DNA from: QUBU01 sp014337915 | GTDB lineage: Bacteria > Pseudomonadota > Gammaproteobacteria > Steroidobacterales > GCA-2729495 | Direction: 5' to 3' | Assembly: GCA_030263395.1 (NCBI GenBank) | Contig: SZOW01000011.1 | Coordinates: forward strand, 1 to 64,000 | DNA length: 64,000 nt | Part shown: piece by piece, positions 1-7,354 of the stretch | Layout of the letters: each line of letters begins with the position of its first letter | How positions within the stretch are numbered: position 1 is the stretch's first letter | The notes under the pieces: generated by a model | What the model was told of the DNA's origin: nothing | Seen by the model: only the letters and a program-made list of their open reading frames with translations | Databases searched by the model: none | Made by a program: the position numbers and the translations under genes

Positions 1-594
1 ATCGGTGAGGGAGGCTGTCGCGGGATCGAGGAAGACAGCGTGGGCCTTGAGCGCCAGGACGGCGATGCCGGTCGGGGCGGTGGGTGCGCAAAGGCCGGGG
101 AATGCCTGCCAGCGGTCGCGGATGAAGGCGGCAGCGGCACGTACAGCGTCATGCCGGCGCCGCGCGTCGTCATCACGGTAGCTGAAGCGCCAGGCGTGGA
201 CGCGCTGGTTGATGACGCGCCTTTCCGGTCCGCCGGCCTCGATGCCGGCCGCGGCGAAGATCCGGCAGTCATAGTCGCGGCAGGTCTGCGGCCGGTCGGC
301 ATAGATCGTGCAGCGCCCGGCCTCGAGCATCGGACATTCACCCGTGGGCCCGTAGCCAATCATCAACTGGCCCGCCGGCTGGTCCGGCGCACTGGCAAGC
401 GCCGTGGCCGGAACCCGCGCGCGCGCCGCGTGGTCCTCGGGGCGCAGCGGGATGTAGTAGGACGACACGCAGCAACCCACGCAGTCGCCGCAGGGAACCT
501 CGATCCCCGCATCCCCGCGCAACGAGGCGATGATCGCCTGCAGCCAGGCCGCGAACTCGCCGGCGTCGATCGTCGCTTCCGTATCGTGCTGCAT
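1..594 (-). CDS. YkgJ-family cysteine-cluster protein (C-terminus beyond left edge)
   Basis: An open frame begins at an ATG at 594 and runs off the left edge, so 198 codons are visible and the C-terminus is missing. The N-terminal third holds a CGDCVGCC cluster (Cx2Cx2CC). Further on come ECPML, GRCTIY and a TCRDYDC motif. These spaced cysteines are typical of the YkgJ/CxxCxxCC family (UPF0153), which is thought to bind a metal or Fe-S cluster; its function is not established. It lies 43 bp downstream of pgeF on the same strand and may share its transcript. The family call is good; any biochemical role is unknown. Confidence 0.75.
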   Translation of the reverse strand, partial: MQHDTEATIDAGEFAAWLQAIIASLRGDAGIEVPCGDCVGCCVSSYYIPLRPEDHAARARVPATALASAPDQPAGQLMIGYGPTGECPMLEAGRCTIYADRPQTCRDYDCRIFAAAGIEAGGPERRVINQRVHAWRFSYRDDDARRRHDAVRAAAAFIRDRWQAFPGLCAPTAPTGIAVLALKAHAVFLDPATASLTD

Positions 595-637
595 CAGCAA
601 GACCCGCGATCCACCGGCGCGACCGCCATGGCGAACC

Positions 638-1378
638 TCAGGGCCCGAGCCAGACCAGGCTGGCCTGCCGGCCGCAGTTCCCGTCGCGGCGGTGGGAGAA
701 GAAGCGTTGCGGATCCGCGTGGGTGCAGAGGTTGCCGCCATGGACCTGGCGGACACCCGCCGCCGCAAGCCGCAGGCGGGCGAGCCCCGGCAGGTCGAGC
801 TGCCAGCGGCCGCGCGCGTTGGCGGTGAAGCCAGCAGCCGCCTGCGGGTCGTTGGCGAGGAACGCGGAGCGGACGTCATCACCCACCTCGTAGGCAGCCG
901 CGCCGATGGCCGGGCCGATCCAGGCCAGCAGGTCGCCGGCCCGCACGCCGCTCGCCACCAGCGCCGCCACCGTGGCCTCGAGCACGCCGCCTGCCAGCCC
1001 GCGCCAGCCGGCATGGGCCGCCGCGACCCGGCTGCCGGCGACATCGCAGAACAGCACCGGCAGGCAATCGGCGGTCAGTACCACACAAGCCGTGCCGGCT
1101 GCCGCAGCGATCATGGCATCGGCCTCTGGATCGGATGCAGCGGTGGCCGCATCGGCCACCGCGGTGCCATGCACCTGGCGCAGCCAGCGCGGCCTGCTCG
1201 CCAGGCCCAGCGCGGCGGCCAGGCGGCGGCGGTTCTCGGCGACGGCATCGGGATCATCGCCGACGTGGTCGCCGAGATTGAGGCTGCGATAGACACCGCT
1301 GCTGACACCCCCACCGCGCGTGGTCGCCACCGCGTGCACGCGAGGCGGAGCCGGCCAGTCGGGTGCGACCAGGTCCAT
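638..1378 (-). CDS. pgeF: peptidoglycan editing factor / polyphenol oxidase PgeF (YfiH, laccase domain)
   Basis: A 246-residue multicopper-oxidase-like (Cu-oxidase_4) protein. The family is implicated in keeping non-canonical residues out of peptidoglycan precursors and also has purine nucleosidase activity in some members. The metal-binding signature is visible: RQVHGTAVAD with the first His, TADCLPVLF with the Cys, and AHAGWRGLAGGV with the second His. The ATG at 1378 begins MDLVAPDWPAPP, which matches the usual family N-terminus; the frame stays open upstream, but that part is rluD in another frame. The start lies 5 bp after the rluD stop, so rluD-pgeF is a two-gene unit as in many gammaproteobacteria. 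Confidence 0.92.
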   Translation of the reverse strand: MDLVAPDWPAPPRVHAVATTRGGGVSSGVYRSLNLGDHVGDDPDAVAENRRRLAAALGLASRPRWLRQVHGTAVADAATAASDPEADAMIAAAAGTACVVLTADCLPVLFCDVAGSRVAAAHAGWRGLAGGVLEATVAALVASGVRAGDLLAWIGPAIGAAAYEVGDDVRSAFLANDPQAAAGFTANARGRWQLDLPGLARLRLAAAGVRQVHGGNLCTHADPQRFFSHRRDGNCGRQASLVWLGP

Positions 1379-1383
1379 CCCGG

Positions 1384-2373
1384 TCACAGCGCCTTCGGCC
1401 AGGGCAGCGCCTCCAGGCGCTGCGCGGTCGCCGCGGAACCCGCGAGCGCAGCCAGCGCGGCGCGCATGTCCTGCGGCAGCGGCGCGCCGAACTCCAGCCA
1501 CTCGCCGCTGGCCGGATGGCGGAAGCGGATGGCCGAGGCGTGCAGGGCCTGGCGGCGGAAGCCCTGCAGGGCCGCGATGAGCGCCGCGTCCGCGCCAGCC
1601 GGCAGACGTGGCCGGCCGCCGTAGGTGGGGTCGCCGAGGATCGGGAAGCCGATGTGTGCCATGTGCACCCGGATCTGGTGGGTGCGCCCGGTCTCCAGCC
1701 GGACGGCGATGAAGCTGTGCGCGGCAAAGCGGCCCAGCACGCGGTAGTGGGTCACCGCCGGGCGCCCGCTGCCGACGACGGCCATGCGCGTGCGCTGCGT
1801 TGGATGCCGGCCGATGGGCGCTTCCACCGTGCCGCCCGCGGTCATCACGCCGTTGACGATGGCACGGTACTCGCGCGTGATCTCGCGCTCCTGCAGGGCG
1901 CGCGTCAGGTGGGTGTGGGCGGCGAGGGTCTTCGCCACCAGCACCAGCCCGCTGGTGTCCTTGTCGAGGCGATGCAGCAGGCCGCTGCGCGGCAGGGCCG
2001 CCAGCGCCGGCGCATGGCGGCGCAGGCCGTTCTCCAGCGTCGCGTCGGGATTGCCGGCACCCGGGTGCACCACCAGGCCCGCGGGCTTGAGCACCACCAG
2101 CACCGCATCGTCCTCATGCACCACCTCGAAGGGGACGTCCTGTGCCACCACGGCCGCCCGGGCCGCCACGGTCGCCTGCAACTCGACCTGCTGCCCGGCC
2201 GCAACCAGCGTGCGCGGCTGCGCCACAGCACCGTCGAGCAGGACACAGCCGCCGAGGATCCACTCCTTGATGCGCGAGCGCGAATAGTCGGGGAGCAGTT
2301 CCGCCAGGGCCTGGTCCAGGCGGCGGCCGGCCTGCTCCTCCGGGATGCTGATGCTGTGGCTGATGGCGGTCAT
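1384..2373 (-). CDS. rluD: 23S rRNA pseudouridine synthase RluD
   Basis: A 329-residue RluA-family pseudouridine synthase, expected to modify helix 69 of 23S rRNA. An N-terminal S4-like domain (RRLDQALAELLPDYSRSRIKEWI, in two blocks) precedes the catalytic domain, whose HRLDKDTSG motif carries the catalytic Asp; KPAGLVVHPGAG and GRTHQIRVH are also present. The ATG at 2373 (MTAISHSISIPEEQ) was chosen because the longer frame upstream reads antisense through bamD. It is divergent from bamD with 120 bp between starts, the classical rluD/bamD arrangement, and pgeF follows directly. Confidence 0.93.
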   Translation of the reverse strand: MTAISHSISIPEEQAGRRLDQALAELLPDYSRSRIKEWILGGCVLLDGAVAQPRTLVAAGQQVELQATVAARAAVVAQDVPFEVVHEDDAVLVVLKPAGLVVHPGAGNPDATLENGLRRHAPALAALPRSGLLHRLDKDTSGLVLVAKTLAAHTHLTRALQEREITREYRAIVNGVMTAGGTVEAPIGRHPTQRTRMAVVGSGRPAVTHYRVLGRFAAHSFIAVRLETGRTHQIRVHMAHIGFPILGDPTYGGRPRLPAGADAALIAALQGFRRQALHASAIRFRHPASGEWLEFGAPLPQDMRAALAALAGSAATAQRLEALPWPKAL

Positions 2374-2493
2374 GGAGTGCGGATTGTAAGCGGCCGGGCG
2401 ACCGCCAGCCCCTGGCCCTGGGCTATACTGCGCAGCCTCGAAGCTTCGCCGTCCTTCGCACAGGTACCCGCGACCTTGTTCCTGCCCGCCGTC

Positions 2494-3288
2494 ATGCCCC
2501 GCGCGCGCCTGCCGGCCATCCTGTCGCTGGTCCTGCTGGTCCTGCTCGTCATGGCCGGCTGCGCCAGCGACAACGAGCGGGACATGAAGTCCGGCGCCGA
2601 CCAGCTGTATGACAGGGCGCAGTCGGCGATGGACAGCGGCAACTTCCGCAACGCCATCACCTACTACGAGACGCTGGCCGCGCGCTTCCCGTTCAGCAAC
2701 CAGGCCAAGCAGGGCCAGCTCGACCTGATCTACTGCTACTACATGAATGCCGAACCGGAATCGGCCATCGACGCGGCCAGCCAGTTCGAGCGCGAGAACC
2801 CGACCCATCCGCGCGTGGACTACGCGCTCTACATGCGCGGGCTCGCCAATTTCAGCGGCCAGTCAAACGCCATCTACCGCTTCTTCGACGTCGACCTGGC
2901 GCGGCGTCCGCCCGACAGGACCCGCGAGTCCTTCTCGGCATTCGCGCAGCTGGTGCAGCGCTACCCGAAGAGCCGCTACGCCGCCGACGCCCGCCAGCGC
3001 ATGGTATTCCTGCGCAACCGGCTGGCCGAGTACGAGAACGACGTGGCCCGCTACTACTTCAAGCGCGGCGCCTACCTCGCCGCGATCGACCGCGCCAGGT
3101 TCAACGTGGAAAGCTACGACGGCGCGCCCGCCGTGGCGGAATCGCTGCGCATCATCATCGATTCCTACCGGGCGCTCGGCATGACCGACCTCGCCGACAG
3201 CACCCGCGAGGTGCTGGCCGCCAACTTCCCCGAGGCCGCCAGGGAGCAGGCGAAGGAAGAAGAGAAGCCCTGGTACCGGTTCTGGTGA
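2494..3288 (+). CDS. bamD: outer membrane assembly lipoprotein BamD
   Basis: A 264-residue lipoprotein of the beta-barrel assembly (BAM) complex, which together with BamA inserts outer-membrane proteins. The N-terminus is a lipoprotein signal with lipobox MAGC (Cys at residue 23), followed by tetratricopeptide-type helices (FRNAITYYETLAARFPFS, NQAKQGQLDLIYCYYMNAE) characteristic of BamD/ComL. The length is slightly above E. coli BamD. The ATG at 2494 gives a canonical signal peptide; an in-frame TTG at 2476 would add six residues. A TATACT hexamer at 2424-2429 is a plausible -10, though no good -35 is visible. It converges with nadE across a palindromic repeat. Confidence 0.94.
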   Translation: MPRARLPAILSLVLLVLLVMAGCASDNERDMKSGADQLYDRAQSAMDSGNFRNAITYYETLAARFPFSNQAKQGQLDLIYCYYMNAEPESAIDAASQFERENPTHPRVDYALYMRGLANFSGQSNAIYRFFDVDLARRPPDRTRESFSAFAQLVQRYPKSRYAADARQRMVFLRNRLAEYENDVARYYFKRGAYLAAIDRARFNVESYDGAPAVAESLRIIIDSYRALGMTDLADSTREVLAANFPEAAREQAKEEEKPWYRFW

Positions 3289-3292
3289 TTCA

Positions 3293-3392
3293 AAGGGAAA
3301 TAAGGGGACAGTTTACTCAACTCGAACCGGCACCAGTACTCGAGCAGTCGTGGCAGTTTTCGAGTTGAGTAAACTGTCCCCTTATTTCCCTT
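3293..3392. repeat. long palindromic REP-like repeat, copy 1 (between bamD and nadE)
   Basis: Perfect inverted arms of 34 nt (3293-3326 and 3359-3392) enclose a 32-nt loop. The inner part of each arm contains the core GGGGACAGTTTACTCAACTC or its complement. The element starts 5 bp after the bamD stop and ends 8 bp before the nadE stop, filling the convergent spacer. The same core recurs at 5029-5130. It resembles REP/BIME-type elements mobilised by RAYT (REP-associated tyrosine transposase) enzymes, but no such gene lies in the window. It may also work as a bidirectional terminator; there is no clean U-tract. Confidence 0.9.
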
Positions 3393-3400
3393 AATTCCCT

Positions 3401-5020
3401 TCACCGGTACCCCGAGGTGATCGGGTAGCGCCAGTCGCGGCCGAAGGCGCGGCTGCTGATGCGCACCCCGGGTGCCGCCTGGCGGCGCTTGTACTCGGCG
3501 CGTCGCACCATCTCCAGCACGCGTGCCACCACCGCCGGGTCGAAACCGGCGGCGGCGATGTCGGCCACCGAGCGGTTCTCGAGCATCAGCGCGTCGAGTA
3601 TCGGGTCCAGCACCTCGTAGGCCGGCAGCGAATCGCTGTCCTTCTGGTCGGGACGCAGTTCGGCGCTGGGCTCACGGCTGATGACCCGCTCAGGTATCAC
3701 GGCACCGAGGCTGTTGCGATAGCGCGCCAGGCGGTAGACGCGCGACTTGGTGCAGTCCCTGATGGGCGCAAAGCCGCCAGCCATGTCGCCGTAGAGCGTG
3801 GCATAACCGACGGCCATCTCGCTCTTGTTGCCGGTGGTGAGCACCATGCGTCCCGTCTTGTTCGAGATCGCCATGAGCAGCATGCCACGGCAGCGTGACT
3901 GCAGGTTCTCCTCGGTGGCGTCCTCGGCCCTGCCGGCAAACAGGCCGGCGAGCGCCGTGCGCGCCGCGCCCACCATGCCCTCGATGGAGATCACCTCGTA
4001 GTCTACGGCCATGGCGCGGGCCTGGGCCTGCGCGTCCTCGAGGCTGATGGCGGAGGTGTAGCGATAGGGCATCATCACCGCCTGCAGCGCGGGCGCACCC
4101 AGCGCGTCCACGGCGATGGCCAGGGTGAGGGCCGAGTCGACCCCGCCGGAGAGCCCGAGCACGGCACCCCGGAAGCCGTTCTTGCCGACGTAGTCGCGCA
4201 CGCCGAGCACCAGCGCCCCGTAGACGCTGGCCTCGTCGTCGAGCAGCGGCGCGACCTGCCCCGGCAGTGCCTGCAGGCGTCCGTCCCTGCGCGCCAGACT
4301 GCAATGGAACAGGCCTTCCACGAAGGCCGGCGCGCGCATGCGCACGCTGCCCGCAGCATCCACCAGGCAGGAGCCACCATCGAACACCAGTTCGTCCTGC
4401 CCGCCCACGAGGTTCGTGTAGGCGACAGGCAGCCCGGTCTCGCGCGCTCGCGTGGCCAGCACCGCCTCGCGCTGCGCCTGCTTGCCGACTTCGAAGGGCG
4501 AGCCGTTCGGCACCACGATGAGCTCGGCGCCGGCATCGCGTGCGGCACGGCAGGGGCCGGCGGCCCACAGGTCCTCGCAGATGCCGATGCCAATACGGAT
4601 ATCGCCGAGGGTGGCGACCACCGGGCCCGTGCCCGACTGGAAATAGCGCTTCTCGTCGAAAACGCTGTAGTTCGGCAGCAGTTGCTTGCGATAGCTGGCG
4701 CGCAGCTGGCCGTCGGCGAGCAGCGCCGCGGCGTTGTAGATCGCACTGCCGACGTACTCCGGATAACCCACCAGCACCGCGATGCCGGTGGCAGCCGCGC
4801 GCACCTCGTCCAACGCACTCGCCACCTGCCGGCGCAGGCCGCCGTGGAGCAGCAGGTCCTCGGGCGGATAGCCGCAGAGCGCGAGTTCGGGAAAGACGAC
4901 GAGGTCGGCACCCGCCTCGCGTGCACCGGAAATCGCCGTGGTGATCCGGCTGACATTGCCCGGTACGTCGCCGACCAGCAGATTGATCTGCGCGAAGGCG
5001 ATATTGAAGGCGCCGGTCAT
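3401..5020 (-). CDS. nadE: glutamine-dependent NAD+ synthetase
   Basis: A 539-residue two-domain enzyme making NAD+ from deamido-NAD+, ATP and glutamine. The N-terminal nitrilase-type glutaminase domain (about residues 1-250) shows the Glu (VVFPELALCGYPPEDLL, E45), Lys (YRKQLLPNY) and Cys (GIGICEDLW) catalytic residues. The C-terminal synthetase domain has the PP-loop LGLSGGVDSALTLAIAVDA and TTGNKSEMAVGYATLYGD. The length is normal for the bacterial glutamine-dependent form. The start MTGAFNIAFAQINLLVGD fits the family, yet no Shine-Dalgarno sequence precedes it because a palindromic repeat ends 8 bp upstream. It lies downstream of sucCD on the same strand and may rely on read-through from it. 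Confidence 0.96.
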   Translation of the reverse strand: MTGAFNIAFAQINLLVGDVPGNVSRITTAISGAREAGADLVVFPELALCGYPPEDLLLHGGLRRQVASALDEVRAAATGIAVLVGYPEYVGSAIYNAAALLADGQLRASYRKQLLPNYSVFDEKRYFQSGTGPVVATLGDIRIGIGICEDLWAAGPCRAARDAGAELIVVPNGSPFEVGKQAQREAVLATRARETGLPVAYTNLVGGQDELVFDGGSCLVDAAGSVRMRAPAFVEGLFHCSLARRDGRLQALPGQVAPLLDDEASVYGALVLGVRDYVGKNGFRGAVLGLSGGVDSALTLAIAVDALGAPALQAVMMPYRYTSAISLEDAQAQARAMAVDYEVISIEGMVGAARTALAGLFAGRAEDATEENLQSRCRGMLLMAISNKTGRMVLTTGNKSEMAVGYATLYGDMAGGFAPIRDCTKSRVYRLARYRNSLGAVIPERVISREPSAELRPDQKDSDSLPAYEVLDPILDALMLENRSVADIAAAGFDPAVVARVLEMVRRAEYKRRQAAPGVRISSRAFGRDWRYPITSGYR

Positions 5021-5028
5021 GGAAACAG

Positions 5029-5130
5029 GGGGAATTAAGGGGACAGTTTACTCAACTCAGACACTGCCGCAGGGCATGGATCGCTGGGGTCAGTCAGTAC
5101 GAGTTGAGTAAACTGTCCCCATAATTCCCC
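5029..5130. repeat. long palindromic REP-like repeat, copy 2 (between sucD and nadE)
   Basis: Inverted arms of 30 nt with one mismatch (5029-5058 and 5101-5130) enclose a 42-nt loop. The 20-nt core GGGGACAGTTTACTCAACTC is identical to copy 1 at 3293-3392, while the loop sequence differs. The right flank (5138-5150) repeats a 13-nt stretch, CTTATTTCCCTTA, that is part of copy 1 at 3381-3393, suggesting nested or duplicated ends. The element sits between the sucD stop and the nadE start, immediately at the nadE 5' end. Confidence 0.9.
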
Positions 5131-5154
5131 TTAATTTCTTATTTCCCTTACGTC

Positions 5155-6027
5155 TCAGCCGCCGAGCAGCTCCTTCATGGCCTGGCCGAGTTCGGCCGGC
5201 GAGCGCACGGCGCGCACGCGGGCTTCCTCCAGCGCGGCGTACTTGGCCGCCGCGGTGCCGGCACCACCGGAGATGATGGCGCCCGCATGGCCCATGCGCT
5301 TGCCGGGGGGCGCGGTCACGCCGGCGATGTAGGCCACCACCGGCTTGGTCACATGGTCGCGGATGTAGCGGGCGGCGGCTTCCTCGTCGCTGCCGCCGAT
5401 CTCGCCGACCATGATGATGCCTTCGGTCTGCGGGTCTTCCTGGAACAGCGCGAGGCAGTCGATGAAGTTCATGCCGCGGATCGGATCGCCGCCGATGCCG
5501 ACGCAGGTACTCTGGCCGAGGCCATTGCTGGTGGTCTGGTAGACCGCCTCGTAGGTCAGCGTGCCCGAGCGCGAGACGATGCCGACGCGGCCCGGCTGGT
5601 GGATGAAGCCGGGCATGATGCCGATCTTGCACTCGCCCGGGGTGATGATGCCCGGGCAGTTCGGGCCAATGAGGCGGCAGCGGTAGTCGCCGAGCACCGC
5701 CTTGACTTTCACCATGTCCTGGACCGGGATGCCCTCGGTGATGCACACCACCAGTTCGATGCCGGCGTCGGCCGCCGCAAGGATGGCATCGGCCGCGGCC
5801 GGAGCCGGTACGAAGATGACGCTGACCGTGGCGCCGGTGGCCTTGACGGCCTCGGGCATGGTGTCGAAGACCGGCAGCCCGAGGTGGCTTTCGCCGCCAC
5901 GGCCGGGCGTGACGCCGGCGACCATCTGCGTGCCGTACTCCAGGCACTGCTGCGCGTGGAACTGGCCCTGCCGGCCGGTGAGGCCCTGGCAGATGACGCG
6001 GGTGTTGCGGTTGACGAGGATGCTCAT
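5155..6027 (-). CDS. sucD: succinyl-CoA synthetase subunit alpha
   Basis: A 290-residue alpha subunit of the TCA-cycle succinyl-CoA ligase, carrying the CoA-binding Rossmann domain and the phosphohistidine. Visible features are GLTGRQGQFHAQQ near the N-terminus, the GPNCPGIITPGECKIGIMPG loop, and GHAGAIISGGAGTAAAK with the phosphorylated His. The length is as expected. Its ATG overlaps the sucC stop by 4 nt (ATGA), so the subunits are translationally coupled. A palindromic repeat lies just after its stop, then nadE in the same orientation. Confidence 0.97.
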   Translation of the reverse strand: MSILVNRNTRVICQGLTGRQGQFHAQQCLEYGTQMVAGVTPGRGGESHLGLPVFDTMPEAVKATGATVSVIFVPAPAAADAILAAADAGIELVVCITEGIPVQDMVKVKAVLGDYRCRLIGPNCPGIITPGECKIGIMPGFIHQPGRVGIVSRSGTLTYEAVYQTTSNGLGQSTCVGIGGDPIRGMNFIDCLALFQEDPQTEGIIMVGEIGGSDEEAAARYIRDHVTKPVVAYIAGVTAPPGKRMGHAGAIISGGAGTAAAKYAALEEARVRAVRSPAELGQAMKELLGG

Positions 6028-7193
6028 GACGATTTCCCGGCTGCGGCCACGACCTTGCGCGCGGCATCGGTCAGATCAGCGGCGGCTGTGATGTCCAGCC
6101 CGCTCTGGGCCAGCAGCTTGCGCCCCTGCTCCACGTTGGTGCCCTCCAGGCGCACCACCACGGGTACCTTGACGCTCACTTCGCGCACCGCCTGGATGAT
6201 GCCCTCGGCGATGAGGTCGCAGCGGACGATGCCGCCGAAGATGTTGACGAGGATGGCGCGCACTGCCGGGTTGCTCAGGATCAGCTTGAACGCCGCCGCC
6301 ACCCGCTCCGGCGTGGCGCCGCCGCCGACGTCGAGGAAGTTGGCCGGCTCGCCACCGTGCAGCTTGATGAGGTCCATGGTGGCCATGGCCAGCCCGGCGC
6401 CATTGACCATGCAGGCAATATTGCCGTCGAGCGAGACGTAGTTGAGGTCATGCTCGGCGGCACGCCGCTCCATCTCGTCCTCCTGGGACGGATCGCGCAT
6501 GGCCTGCAGCTCGGCACGCCGGAACAGGGCGTTGTCCTCGATGTTGATCTTGGCATCCAGCGCCAGCAGGTTGCCGTCGCCGGTGACGATCAGCGGATTG
6601 ATCTCGATCAGGCTGGCGTCGCAGTCACAGAACAGGCGGTAGAGCTTCTGGCAGATGTCGATGAACTGCTTGATCTGCTCGTTGTTCAGGCCCAGCCCGT
6701 AGCCCATCTGCCGCACCTGGTAGGCCTGCAGGCCCGCGGCCGGGTGCACCGCGGTGGTGAGGATCTTCTCCGGGGTCTGCGCTGCGACTTCCTCGATGTC
6801 CATGCCGCCCGCGGCCGAGGCGAGGAACGAAATGCGCTGGCGGTTGCGGTCCACCAGCAGCGACAGATAGAGCTCGCGCTCGATCTTGCTGCCCACCTCG
6901 ACGAACACCAGGTTGACCGGCAGCCCGGCGGCCCCGGTCTGCTTGGTCTTCAGCCGCGAGCCGATCATGCCGGCGGCCGCCGCGCGCACCTCCTCGGCGC
7001 TGCGGGCGAGCTTCACGCCACCCGCCTTGCCGCGGCCGCCCGCGTGCACCTGGGCCTTGACCACCCAGAGGCCGCCGCCGAGACGGTCGGCGGCCGCGCT
7101 GGCCTGGGCGGGCGTGGCGGCCACCTCGCCCCGGGTCACCGGGATGCGGTAGCGGGAAAACAGCTGCTTGGCCTGGTATTCGTGCAGGTTCAT
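6024..7193 (-). CDS. sucC: succinyl-CoA synthetase subunit beta (ADP-forming)
   Basis: A 389-residue ATP-grasp beta subunit, the nucleotide- and succinate-binding partner of SucD. MNLHEYQAKQLFSRYRIPV at the start is the canonical N-terminus, and WVVKAQVHAGGRGKAGGVK, EINPLIVTGDGNLLALDAKI and FVEVGSKIERELYLSLLVDR are clear family blocks. The C-terminal CoA-ligase fold includes NIFGGIVRCDLIAEGII. Expressed from a likely sigma-70 promoter at 7228-7255 that diverges from pilS. No sucAB is present nearby, unlike in enterics. Confidence 0.97.
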   Translation of the reverse strand: MNLHEYQAKQLFSRYRIPVTRGEVAATPAQASAAADRLGGGLWVVKAQVHAGGRGKAGGVKLARSAEEVRAAAAGMIGSRLKTKQTGAAGLPVNLVFVEVGSKIERELYLSLLVDRNRQRISFLASAAGGMDIEEVAAQTPEKILTTAVHPAAGLQAYQVRQMGYGLGLNNEQIKQFIDICQKLYRLFCDCDASLIEINPLIVTGDGNLLALDAKINIEDNALFRRAELQAMRDPSQEDEMERRAAEHDLNYVSLDGNIACMVNGAGLAMATMDLIKLHGGEPANFLDVGGGATPERVAAAFKLILSNPAVRAILVNIFGGIVRCDLIAEGIIQAVREVSVKVPVVVRLEGTNVEQGRKLLAQSGLDITAAADLTDAARKVVAAAGKSS

Positions 7194-7227
7194 GTGGGCG
7201 ACGCGCGTGGTGACCGCAAGTGCGCGT

Positions 7228-7255
7228 ATTGTGGGGGAAACCGGGCTTTAGTCAA
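7228..7255 (-). promoter_or_regulatory. candidate sigma-70 promoter of sucCD
   Basis: On the minus strand TTGACT (7250-7255) is followed after 16 bp by CACAAT (7228-7233), matching 5/6 and 4/6 of the consensus. It is 35 bp upstream of the sucC start and faces away from pilS. Pattern match only. Confidence 0.5.
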
Positions 7256-7354
7256 ACGCGCTGCGGTGGACCGGGCCGGCGCAGCGCATTGTGAAGCCGG
7301 TCACGACGGCGTCACCCTGATCCGACATAATCCCCTCTCTTCGCGGAAGACCCG

